DNA from: an uncultured Lachnospiraceae bacterium
Lineage (GTDB): Bacteria > Bacillota > Clostridia > Lachnospirales > Lachnospiraceae
Length of the DNA stretch: 35,525 nucleotides
Direction: 5' to 3'
NCBI GenBank assembly: GCA_902774125.1
Contig: CACYHD010000014.1
Span: forward strand, 27,920 to 63,444
The notes beneath the pieces are model-generated. The model had not been told where the DNA came from and did no database searches. It worked only from the letters and a program-made list of their open reading frames with translations. Made by a program: the position numbers and the translations under genes. Every line of letters starts with the position of its first letter. Position 1 is the stretch's first letter. Below, one piece after another: positions 25,605 through 34,100 of the stretch.

Positions 25605-25823
25605 TTACTGTTCTGTGTCGATGATGTCATCAGAATCTAGTGCGTCCTGGTCACCTGAATTAGCGAATGGGCTGCACACATCACATCTACCGTGGTGATG
25701 TACCTCAGATACAGTTCCTTCTGCCTGAGCATCTGATGTCTTAACTTTGATTCTACCAACGTTATCATCGATTTTTTGGTCCATCATTGCGATGAATTCA
25801 TCTAATTGCTTATCTGTTGCCAT
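25605..25823 (-). CDS. Small conserved protein with HHHGRCDVC motif
   Basis: 72 residues, AGGAGG five bases before ATG. The N-terminal 28 residues form an amphipathic helix ending in short strand VGRIKVKTS. The centre is EVHHHGRCDVCSPFA (His42-44, Cys47, Cys50), which could bind a metal or iron-sulphur centre. The tail is acidic (DALDSDDIIDTEQ). The protein resembles small conserved proteins recalled from Lachnospiraceae, but no function is known to me. It lies 9 bases after the phosphoglycerate-mutase-family gene and about 110 bases before mgtE, so it is probably in the same transcript as the former. Confidence 0.8.
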   Translation of the reverse strand: MATDKQLDEFIAMMDQKIDDNVGRIKVKTSDAQAEGTVSEVHHHGRCDVCSPFANSGDQDALDSDDIIDTEQ

Positions 25824-25832
25824 AATAACCTC

Positions 25833-26441
25833 CTACTTTTCAAAAAAAGTTTTGTTCTGCTCAACTAGTCTGTATCCATTCTCGTCTAACTCTACAATTG
25901 TAAAGGCAAGATTGTGTTGAAGACCACCTGACCAAAACTGTTCCTTACCGTGGTTCATTATAGTGCACATCAATGCCTTGTTCATAGCACCGTGCCCTAC
26001 TATCATAACGCGTTTTCGGTCTTTAATGCAAGGCTCTATAACCTCTTTTAAAAAATTTTTTGTGCGTTTTATCAAATTTTCGATAGTCTCTCCTGTATTA
26101 GGTTCAAAATTCGCCGGATCATTGAAAAATGTATTGAAATATTCGTCATTACATTCTTTGACTGAATAGTAAGAACCTTCCTTGTCGCCAAAACTAATTT
26201 CTTTCAATCTATCATCTTTTATAATAGGTATATCTCGTCCATTGCGAATAAGTTCTGCCGTCTTGTAAGCTCTCTTCAGCGGGGATGCATATATCACATC
26301 AAAGTCCACATCCATCAAGCCTTTTCCTGTTTTTTGGGCCAGGGCTATTCCATCTTCATTAAGTTCGATGTCGGCACTTCCCTGAGCCAAATGCTTGTCA
26401 TTCCAGTATGTTTTGCCATGTCGTATTATGTATATTTCCAT
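25833..26441 (-). CDS. Histidine phosphatase / phosphoglycerate-mutase-family protein
   Basis: 202 residues from the ATG at 26441, which has AAGGAAAA upstream; a longer frame from 26489 would overlap the preceding gene. The phosphohistidine motif is IIRHGKTYWN (His8); ASPLKRAYKTAE (52-63) and Glu81 in KEISFGDKEG complete one side. The second His is in VGHGAMNKAL. The layout is that of cofactor-dependent phosphatases such as GpmB/CobC-type proteins; the substrate is uncertain and a role in glycolysis is not assumed. It lies 17 bases after the Gfo/Idh gene. Confidence 0.93.
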   Translation of the reverse strand: MEIYIIRHGKTYWNDKHLAQGSADIELNEDGIALAQKTGKGLMDVDFDVIYASPLKRAYKTAELIRNGRDIPIIKDDRLKEISFGDKEGSYYSVKECNDEYFNTFFNDPANFEPNTGETIENLIKRTKNFLKEVIEPCIKDRKRVMIVGHGAMNKALMCTIMNHGKEQFWSGGLQHNLAFTIVELDENGYRLVEQNKTFFEK

Positions 26442-26458
26442 TGTTTTTCCTTGTCTAA

Positions 26459-27430
26459 TTATTCCATTGGGTATTTGACACTCCAGCACTGACGCAACTC
26501 ATCCATCCATTCCATAAGTCGCAACGTATCCTGGCTTGTCATTTCATCGCAGCAATTTTTGCCCTCTGCAATTGCTTTTTGGCTAGCTAGTACCTCGTAC
26601 TTGTAACCCTTGCCCTCTAGTGATTGTGAGGCATACAAAACCTGACCCTTGTTGTCAAAAACTGTATATGAGTCAAGATTGTTAATTCCGTTAATATAAA
26701 TGTATCCCTTTTCGAAATACAAAAATGCGTAGTTGGCCTCGCCCTGCATCATTGATGTTTTGAGAAGGGCTTTCTGACCTGACTCGTTAGTGAATCTAAT
26801 ATAATCCGTTCCGTCAACAGAAGTTGCATACTTGAAACATTCTGTCTCCTTAAACGTAACACTACTACCATCCAAAAACATATCAGCCGATGTTAGACAG
26901 TAAATTCCAAGGTCAAGCAAAGCTCCGCCACCTAAGTCAAGCTGTGTCAATCTAGGCACCCCTGTCAGATTGAGGCAAAACTCCGCCTCCACATTGCAAA
27001 GCTTCCCCAGTTTGTTACTATTAATATAATCCGCAATCTCCATCCTATGAGGAACGAATCTAGTCCACATAGCTTCCTGCAAAAACAAATTGTGCTCCTG
27101 GGCATACTGGACCATCTCATCTGCCTGCGTCCTATTAATGGCAAAAGGCTTTTCCACTAACACATTGCGTCCGGCCTTAAGGCAAAGCATAGTGTGCTCA
27201 TAGTGGAACGTATGTGGTGTTGCCACATATATAAGATCCACCTGTTCATCTGCTGCTAGTTTGTCATAAGAATCATATGCCTTAGTAGCATTCCACTTTT
27301 CAGCAAACTCGTCAGCTTTGTCCTGACTTCTCGATGCCACTGCATACAATTCCACATTATCTAATTCATTAATTTCTGAGGCCATATGGGAAGCAATATT
27401 CCCGCAGCCTAGTATTCCTACTTTGAACAT
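26459..27430 (-). CDS. Gfo/Idh/MocA-family oxidoreductase
   Basis: 323 residues. The N-terminal Rossmann fold has GILGCGNIASHMA and VELYAVASRS; the family Lys is in VEKPFAIN near 95; the C-terminal sheet domain carries GGGALLDLGIYCLT near 166-180. Enzymes of this family oxidise or reduce sugars, inositols or related compounds with NAD(P), and this one resembles the dihydrodiol dehydrogenase-like subgroup. AAGAGG precedes the ATG. It is the first gene of a short set with the phosphatase and the 72-residue protein. Confidence 0.93.
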   Translation of the reverse strand: MFKVGILGCGNIASHMASEINELDNVELYAVASRSQDKADEFAEKWNATKAYDSYDKLAADEQVDLIYVATPHTFHYEHTMLCLKAGRNVLVEKPFAINRTQADEMVQYAQEHNLFLQEAMWTRFVPHRMEIADYINSNKLGKLCNVEAEFCLNLTGVPRLTQLDLGGGALLDLGIYCLTSADMFLDGSSVTFKETECFKYATSVDGTDYIRFTNESGQKALLKTSMMQGEANYAFLYFEKGYIYINGINNLDSYTVFDNKGQVLYASQSLEGKGYKYEVLASQKAIAEGKNCCDEMTSQDTLRLMEWMDELRQCWSVKYPME

Positions 27431-27499
27431 AATTACCTCTTATCTAGTTATTAACATAAGTTGGTGTTGCTGTTAGTTTATTAACACGCAGCTTATTAT

Positions 27500-28474
27500 T
27501 TATTCACATTGAGATTTGATTTTTTTAAGTCTCTTTAAAAGATTAGTTCTCACCGTACTTTTGTGCAATTGCTTAACAATCTTGTGCGCCCTAACATACT
27601 CTATTTTTAGTTTGCGCTTTTCTGTGTACTTAACTGCTGTGGCAGCCTTTTTTTGCTGTAGCAAAATAGCCTTAACGTCCTTAACAAGCTTTTTGGTCCA
27701 CGCCCTGTAGCCTTGCATTGTAAGATGCACATAGCTGTCACTTGTATAGGAACGTTTCAAGCCTCCACTTCCATCTTTAAGTGTTGTTGTAATGTCTATG
27801 TAATACATATTTTTTTGGCCAGCGCAATACTTTTTAAGCTTGGCATTAAGAGAGTTAACATTGCGGTTATTAAGTCCGCCTTTTTGGCCGCCGCTGTAAA
27901 CAGGTGACATACTCTCAATATAAATTACAATATTAGGGTTCACCTTTCGGATTCCTTTGAGGTATGTCTTATAAGAAGCAAAAACGCCTGACACGCTGCC
28001 GCCCAAGTCGTTAGTTCCCATGTTTATAAAGACTTTTTTGACGCCACTTCGCTTAATAACATACTTGGCAGGTCCCGTATAACCGCCGTAAGAAATGCGG
28101 TACTTGCTAGATGCAGATCTGTCGTTAGCAAACGAATAGCATCCCTTCACAAGCATCTTAGGACGGCCCAAATACTTGTATCCCTCATAATCCAAGTAAA
28201 GCTTCTGTCCTACCCCAATAGAACTTCCAACGAAAGCCGATGAGCTAAGGTATTTTTTTAACTTCTTGCCAGAAATTCTCACTTTAAGCTTTTTCAGAGA
28301 GTATTTCTTTTTAGGTTGAGTTTTCTTTTTTGAACTATGCTTCTTGGCTTCCTTAGTCGTTGGCTGCATTGTTGTGGCAGTCTGACTTTCTTCAACCGTG
28401 TCTGCCATTACCCCAACATTCCATACAATAGCCAAAAACATAGTAGCAATAAATATTGTAATTGTTTTTTTCAT
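27500..28474 (-). CDS. Exported SGNH/GDSL-type hydrolase
   Basis: 324 residues from the ATG at 28474 (AAGGAG upstream; the longer frame from 28513 lacks a site). Signal peptide about 1-25, then a Thr/Lys-rich linker to about 60. SGNH blocks: block I reads FVGSSIGVG (82-89) where FxGDSxT is usual, so Asp is replaced by Ser; the GTND motif is at 153-156; and the last block is DSYVHLTMQGY (D-x-x-H). The Ser/Asp/His set therefore looks possible. The family de-acylates sugars or lipids, so a polysaccharide esterase is a fair guess. A Lys-rich tail follows the domain. Confidence 0.85.
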   Translation of the reverse strand: MKKTITIFIATMFLAIVWNVGVMADTVEESQTATTMQPTTKEAKKHSSKKKTQPKKKYSLKKLKVRISGKKLKKYLSSSAFVGSSIGVGQKLYLDYEGYKYLGRPKMLVKGCYSFANDRSASSKYRISYGGYTGPAKYVIKRSGVKKVFINMGTNDLGGSVSGVFASYKTYLKGIRKVNPNIVIYIESMSPVYSGGQKGGLNNRNVNSLNAKLKKYCAGQKNMYYIDITTTLKDGSGGLKRSYTSDSYVHLTMQGYRAWTKKLVKDVKAILLQQKKAATAVKYTEKRKLKIEYVRAHKIVKQLHKSTVRTNLLKRLKKIKSQCE

Positions 28475-28522
28475 TATGACTCCTTGTTCATAACATATCT
28501 GTGTGTTGCGCAAATATACTCA

Positions 28523-29227
28523 TTATTCTACCGGCTCAATGTCCGCATAAATAATATCTTCAAGTCCCTCTGTGTGACATATAACCTTGCCGTCAGGTGC
28601 GATTACCGCACTGCTGCCGTTGTAGTATCTGCCATCCTGCTCGCCGTAGCAATTGACGCCGATCACATAACTGTTAATCTCCTTGGCGCGTTCAATCAAA
28701 AGATCATTCCAATCATCAATGCGCTCCTCTGGCCAGTTAGCAGCAACAATTACCGCATCAGTTACGGGTTCCATATCCTCGAACACATCGTCAAATCTCA
28801 AGTCATAGCAAATAGCCAATCCCATACTTAAATCGTCGAATGGGAAAATCTCTATTTCTTCTCCCGGAACGAAGTGCTCATCCTCACCATCAGGGTCAAA
28901 AAGATGAATCTTGGAATATGATGCTATCTCCCCATCATCCGGAGTCACGATTGTGTACTTGTTTTCGCACTCCTCTACGCCTTCAACCCAGCCGTATCCG
29001 ATAGCGATTTCGAACTCCTCTGAAAGTTCTTGCATAACAGATGAAGTGTACTCGTCCTCCTCACCCGTCAAATCTGTATTCATAGAAAAACCTGTGAAGC
29101 TCATTTCGGGAAAAACAATAAGATCTGCTCCCGCTTCTGATGCCTCCTGTATATATTGCTTGGCCGACGCAAGATTGTAGGCCTTATCTTCGTATTTAAT
29201 ATCTAGCTGACACACTGCAACTTTCAT
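28523..29227 (-). CDS. Carbon-nitrogen hydrolase (nitrilase superfamily)
   Basis: 234 residues with GGAGG before ATG. The Glu-Lys-Cys triad is complete: Glu41 in VFPEMSFTGF, Lys106 in YSKIHLFDPDGE, Cys140 in GLAICYDLRF. The size and FDP-D-GE loop fit omega-amidase/Nit-type amidohydrolases, which hydrolyse small amides such as alpha-ketoglutaramate or deaminated glutathione; the exact substrate is not fixed by sequence. It is divergent from the plus-strand cytidylate-kinase-like gene and lies upstream of the SGNH hydrolase gene. Confidence 0.93.
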   Translation of the reverse strand: MKVAVCQLDIKYEDKAYNLASAKQYIQEASEAGADLIVFPEMSFTGFSMNTDLTGEEDEYTSSVMQELSEEFEIAIGYGWVEGVEECENKYTIVTPDDGEIASYSKIHLFDPDGEDEHFVPGEEIEIFPFDDLSMGLAICYDLRFDDVFEDMEPVTDAVIVAANWPEERIDDWNDLLIERAKEINSYVIGVNCYGEQDGRYYNGSSAVIAPDGKVICHTEGLEDIIYADIEPVE

Positions 29228-29350
29228 TACATTTCCTCCTTGTCTAGCATTGGTACATTTAGTACAAATGTTGGTTATTAAAGTTTTAATAGGTCACCCA
29301 AAGACCACTATGTTTATTGTAACATATAAGCCATTAAGAGTGCTATATCA

Positions 29351-29379
29351 TTGAATTTGCAAAAGTAAAATTATATAAT
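29351..29379 (+). promoter_or_regulatory. Promoter of the plus-strand cytidylate-kinase-like gene
   Basis: TTGAAT (29351-29356), a 17-base spacer and a perfect TATAAT (29374-29379); the leader of about 25 bases ends in GGGGAGG seven bases before ATG. Confidence 0.75.
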
Positions 29380-29410
29380 ATATTTAGCGAAGAAAACGGG
29401 GAGGTAAATT

Positions 29411-30034
29411 ATGTTTCCAGTAATTACAATTAGTAGAGAATATGGCAGCGGCGGACACGGAATTGCCAAGATTGTTGCCGATCACTTAGATATTCCTTTC
29501 TACGACGGCGCTATTATTGACCAAGTTGCCGTAGAGAGTGGTTTTGACAAGGCATATATCAAAGAAAAGGACGAATCAACTAGTTCACTCGAGAACTTTT
29601 TGATGGCTAATATTTTTTCTAACAGCTTTTTCGAATCACCTCAAGATCAGATTTACAAATACCAGCGCCAGTTTGTTATAGAAAAAGCCAAGGAAGGCCC
29701 ATGTGTAATCGTTGGTAGATTGGCAGATATTATTTTGGCAGAAGAAGGTATTCCTGCTCTTAATATTTTTATTCACGCCAACAGAGAATATAGAATCAAG
29801 CGAATTGTTGATGTTTACAAAGATCCTGCAGATGAGGCAGATATGATTGTGGACAAAAAAGACAAAGGTCGTAAAGCTTATTACAAGTACTATACAGATA
29901 CAACTTTTGGCGATTATGAGAACTATGCGCTCAGCCTTGATAGCGAAATTCTAGGTGAAGAAACTTGCGTCAAATATATAATCGACGCTGCTATCGCTTT
30001 CGGTCAAAAATATCTAGGAGAGCCAAAAAAATAA
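29411..30034 (+). CDS. Cytidylate-kinase-like P-loop protein, second copy
   Basis: 207 residues, GGGGAGG before ATG. The P-loop is SREYGSGGHGIAK (residues 8-20), followed by IPFYDGAIIDQVA; the core has CVIVGRLADIILAEE near 97-111 and a basic lid (KKDKGRKAYYKYYTD). It is the same family as 20565-21170 but only distantly similar, so this is not a recent duplication. The activity is presumed to be nucleotide phosphorylation; the natural substrate is not known for this group. It is a single-gene unit with its own promoter and terminator. Confidence 0.88.
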   Translation: MFPVITISREYGSGGHGIAKIVADHLDIPFYDGAIIDQVAVESGFDKAYIKEKDESTSSLENFLMANIFSNSFFESPQDQIYKYQRQFVIEKAKEGPCVIVGRLADIILAEEGIPALNIFIHANREYRIKRIVDVYKDPADEADMIVDKKDKGRKAYYKYYTDTTFGDYENYALSLDSEILGEETCVKYIIDAAIAFGQKYLGEPKK

Positions 30035-30050
30035 AAAAGACTTTTTATAA

Positions 30051-30095
30051 AAAACAGCTTAGAACGTTCATTGCTGAACAATTCTAAGCTGTTTT
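30051..30095 (+). terminator. Terminator of the 29411-30034 gene
   Basis: Arms AAAACAGCTTAGAA (30051-30064) and TTCTAAGCTGTTTT (30082-30095) with an inner GTTCA/TGAAC stem and a T run on the plus strand. The A run on the other side may also let it end purC transcription. Confidence 0.9.
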
Positions 30096-30129
30096 TATAT
30101 TGCTTGGATCTAAATCCTATCAATTGGTC

Positions 30130-30993
30130 TTATATCAAGTCCTTGCCTGTTAATAGTTTGTATCCTTCACGGTACTTGTTGATTGTTTTCTGTGCTATAT
30201 CCTCTGGCAATGTCCAGTTGTGGCCTTCGTTGTTTTTGAGCCAATCTCTAGCAATCTGCTTGTCGAATGATGGCTGTGTAACGCCTGGCTTGTAACCTTC
30301 AAGTGGCCAAAATCTTGAACTATCTGGTGTAAGCATCTCATCAGCTACTACAATGTTGCCGTCTTCATCAAGACCGAACTCGAACTTTGTATCAGCGATA
30401 ATAATGCCCTTAGATAGCGCATAGTCAGCACATTTTTTGTATAGTGCGATTGTGTAGTCTCTAAGCTTAGCAGCATACTCTTCTCCCTTTCCAGGGTATG
30501 CCTTCTCTAGCACTTCGATACTCTTCTCGTATGAGATGTTCTCATCGTGGTCACCAATTTCTGCCTTAGTAGATGGTGTGTATATTGGTTCAGGAAGTTT
30601 GTCAGATTCAACAAGACCTTCTGGAAGCTTGATTCCACAAACAGTTCCATTCTCCTGGTAGCTTGCCCAGCCACTACCTGTGATGTATCCACGAACGATA
30701 GCTTCAATAGGAAGCATTTCTAGTTTTTTGCACATCATACTATTGCCGTCAAACTGTGGCTGTCTGAAATATTCAGGCATATCGTTAACGTCAACAGAAA
30801 TCATGTGGTTAGGAATGATATCCTCTGTCATATCAAACCAGAACTTTGACATCTGTGTTAACACTGTACCCTTCTTAGTTATCTCGTTATTAAGAATAAC
30901 GTCAAAGCAACTAATACGGTCAGTTGCTACCATAATAAGGCTGTCACCTGCATCGTAAATCTCACGTACTTTTCCTTCTTTAATAGGCTTCAT
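30130..30993 (-). CDS. purC: SAICAR synthase (phosphoribosylaminoimidazole-succinocarboxamide synthase)
   Basis: 287 residues from the ATG at 30993, six bases after AAGGAGAG. It joins aspartate to CAIR with ATP in purine synthesis. Family marks: KEGKVREIYDAGDSLIMVATDRISCFD at the start, the ATP/CAIR segments near GYITGSGWASYQ, and IIADTKFEFG near 200. An in-frame extension to a GTG at 31053 (20 more residues) has no ribosome site and passes through the leader hairpin, so it is rejected. No other pur gene is in the window. The leader contains a short ORF and a hairpin, listed separately. Confidence 0.97.
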   Translation of the reverse strand: MKPIKEGKVREIYDAGDSLIMVATDRISCFDVILNNEITKKGTVLTQMSKFWFDMTEDIIPNHMISVDVNDMPEYFRQPQFDGNSMMCKKLEMLPIEAIVRGYITGSGWASYQENGTVCGIKLPEGLVESDKLPEPIYTPSTKAEIGDHDENISYEKSIEVLEKAYPGKGEEYAAKLRDYTIALYKKCADYALSKGIIIADTKFEFGLDEDGNIVVADEMLTPDSSRFWPLEGYKPGVTQPSFDKQIARDWLKNNEGHNWTLPEDIAQKTINKYREGYKLLTGKDLI

Positions 30994-31039
30994 AACAAAC
31001 TCTCCTTTGAAAAACAAAATAGTGAAAGTGCCAGACCAT
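30980..31039 (-). CDS. Candidate purC leader peptide (19 residues)
   Basis: The ATG at 31039 has a perfect GGAGG (31047-31051) seven bases upstream. It encodes MVWHFHYFVFQRRVCYEAY and stops at TAA (30980-30982), inside purC and in another frame, so it overlaps the purC start by 14 bases. The peptide is rich in aromatic residues and His. Nothing shows it is made, but the ribosome site and overlap suggest coupling or attenuation of purC. Confidence 0.45.
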   Translation of the reverse strand: MVWHFHYFVFQRRVCYEAY

Positions 31040-31059
31040 TCTGACACCTCCACTATTTT
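31016..31059 (-). promoter_or_regulatory. Terminator-like leader hairpin before purC
   Basis: An outer 9-bp stem (31016-31024 with 31051-31059), a 3x3 internal loop and an inner 8-bp stem (31028-31035 with 31040-31047, one G-T pair). The minus strand then reads TTTTGTTTTT before the purC ribosome site. The 5' arm contains the GGAGG of the leader ORF, so the fold and translation of that ORF compete. Confidence 0.65.
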
Positions 31060-31098
31060 AGCAGATTTTATAGTTTTGTTCTACTGTCAATTGTAGTT

Positions 31099-31130
31099 AA
31101 AAAAAGGTTGGGCGAATGCCCAACCATTTT
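31099..31130 (-). terminator. Terminator of the CHAP-protein gene
   Basis: GGTTGGGC (31106-31113), loop GAAT, GCCCAACC (31118-31125), with seven T residues on the minus strand after the stem. Confidence 0.92.
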
Positions 31131-31164
31131 TGCTTTTCTTGCAATAGTATTGAAATGTTATAGA

Positions 31165-34100
31165 TTATTTTAAAATCCTCACTTTCTTGATATTAGACCA
31201 TGAATAATGCTCTCTTACGGTTCCATTATACTTAAATGCGCGAACTCTAATATAATATTTTTTATTATATTTTATTTGTTTTAAAGTTACACAATTATTA
31301 AAGTATAACAAAACTGTTTTCTTCTTTAGTTTTTTATTAAACTTTTTGTTTAATGCATATTGAACCTCATATCCATCTACGCCAGTCTGCATTGTCCATT
31401 TTACACGAACTTTCCCTGCTTTCTTTTTTTTGTATTTTTTTATTGATAGTTTGCTTTTGCATACTGTTGTAATAGATTTCTTTGAAACAATAGATTTTGA
31501 ACTATTCTCTTTTATGTCACATGCATTTTGCGTTAACATTCCCTTAGTTGTCAATTGAGTATTTGTTGTCATTTCATTTCCTGTTACTTTTTCTGCTGTA
31601 GGCAACTCTGAACTAGTTGATGCCATTGCACTTGTAGTTGATGCTGGCTCTGTAGATTTTTCAGCACTTTCTCTCTGTCTTGTTGTGTTAAGTTCTTTTG
31701 AAGATTGTTCAACTGTTTCTGAGGTGCTTTCTTTAGCACTAGTTGTTTCAATATTGATTGTTTTTGTTGTTTCAGCTTCTGTCGCTTTAGTTTCAACGTC
31801 AGTTGCTTTTGTTGTTTCGACTTCAGTTGTTTTTGCTGTTTCAACTTCTGCCGATTTTGTTGTTTCGAATTCAGTTGTTTCCAAATAACTAGTTTCTTCT
31901 TCAAGTTTTTCATCAAGCAAATCACTTATTTCTCCTTTTTCTCTCATAATAGGAAATACATCCATATTTCTTGTCACAAACAACTCTTCTCCCAAAGTTG
32001 ACCATGCTTCAAACACTTCATTTTCATTTTCTGCCTTTGGCTCGTCAGGTACAGTTGCACTTTCTCCGTATCTCACATTTTGTTCGCTAACAATGTTCCC
32101 TTTTTCATCTAAGAAACGTACAGTATATTGTTCAGCTTGATATTTTGCAGTTACTACCATATTTCGTTTTACAGTGTTTATATCATTACCATTTTCATCT
32201 ACCCACTTTTCAAAAATAGACCCCTCTTTTTCCATAGTGGTATCTGGCATAGTGAGTTTTTGACCATGTTCAAATATTTTCACATCTACAGAGGTGTTAT
32301 CCCAATCTACATACACTACCACATGTTTTTGCTTTATATATTTTGCAGTTATAACCGTATTTTCGCGGATATTTTTTGAAGATGTGTCCCATCCGACAAA
32401 ATCATATCCTTCTTTTTCAGGTGCTACAGGTTCTTCAGCATTACTACCTTCAAGTACCTTCTGCTGTTGACCTATTGTATTACCTTCATCATCCAAAAAT
32501 TCAACATTGTATGTTTTCTTAGGAGCTTCAATCTTTCCAATCACCTGATAATTTGTTGAACCTTCCAAGCCTAATGTAATTACGAAATCGCCTGTTTTAA
32601 GTGTTGGTTCCTCTTTTGTCACAAAATCAAACTTATATGTCCCATCTAATCCTATTTTCACTTGCCCTATATATTCAATTTGACTAGCAACCGGATCAGT
32701 ATTCTGTCCTTTGTAAACAAGAAATGTTGCGACTTTTCCCGCTGCATTAGGAACTTCACCTTCTACAGTTCTTTTAACACCTGTTGTGTCCTCAAGTGTT
32801 TCTTTAGTTTCAAAAACAATCTTTTCCGATTCCTTATTTACATCTGCTTTATACCATGATTGATCTCCAGTTCCGTTGTACATTTCTATTCCCTCATCAA
32901 CTGTAGCTATTTTCATAAGTTCAGTTTCACTCTTGAAGTATTCCCATTCGCCAACGTAATCCATACTATCAGCATACTTGCTAGAATAAGTGTAAATAAC
33001 ATTTCCAGTATTAGGATTAGTATACCTATATCTCTTATAATTGTAACAGGGTACCTGTGTATTATTCGTTGTAAATCTATATACAACTCTCTCTTCGACT
33101 TCATTGTCGATAGATTTATCTATTTTTTCTGGTCCCCACTCTTCAAATTCTTTCTGCCAAAAAGTATATTCCTTGTATTCTTGACGTGTTCTATATCTGT
33201 AAATAGGATATATAACTTGGCCCTTTCCATTTCCACTAACACTAGCACTTTGAGGTTCGCCATTACTACATCCGTTTAGTTCAAAATACCAACTTACGGC
33301 GTTTATCACAACTCTACCTTTTGTACTCATTTTGCTTCCAGCTTCATCAATATTAGAATATCCTCTCTGATATCCTGTAATTGTATCTTCTGTCTGCTGC
33401 CAAGTTAGAGTTTTACCACATCTAGAGCACGCTCCTCCAAATGGATCTCTTCTTCCACAAGAACATACAAATGCATAAACCCTGTAACCATTTTGAGACT
33501 GTACATCTGTTAAATCATTACTGCTTCTATATGTACGCGACCATCCAGACCATGGTCCCCATGATGTATACTTTCCTGTATTTACTGTTTTAGTTAATAT
33601 ATATCCAGCTGGAGTTGAAGGAGTCGTATTTGCTGTAATAACTTTACTGTGCTTACATCTGTACTCATTTCTTGACTCTGATATAATATCTTCACCTGTT
33701 TTTTCTTCAGTTGACCATTCTGACCATTCATTTCCAATATCTACTGCAGATGTTACTGCTGTAGCCTTAGGAGTACCTGTTGTTTCATCATCAAGCACAC
33801 CTATCATAGAAACCTTCACTCTTGGTGCCAATCCCGAATATAGGATTGTAACATTCTCATTCACTTCACCTGTTTTAGGCATGCTGATTGATTTAGTTTC
33901 TGACGCTACCATTTTACCTTCTTTAGTCATTAAGCTGATTACTAATTTGCCTTTTGTAAAATCATTAGGGAAATTAGTCAAATTAATGTCTACATCATAA
34001 CCTGTCTTTTCTTCATTTCTTTTTGCCTTTTTTATTTCAGTAATAATAGGCAAATCTGTATTTTCCCAAATGTATGTTGCTTTAATCGTTAATGATTTCT

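Noticed and set aside
26442-26489. Extended N-terminus of the phosphoglycerate-mutase-family protein
   Set aside because: It would overlap the Gfo/Idh gene and adds 16 residues before the usual start at MEIYIIRHG; the ATG at 26441 has its own ribosome site.
30994-31053. Longer purC starting from a GTG at 31053
   Set aside because: No ribosome site, the extra residues are not part of SAICAR synthases, and AAGGAGAG sits correctly before the ATG at 30993.
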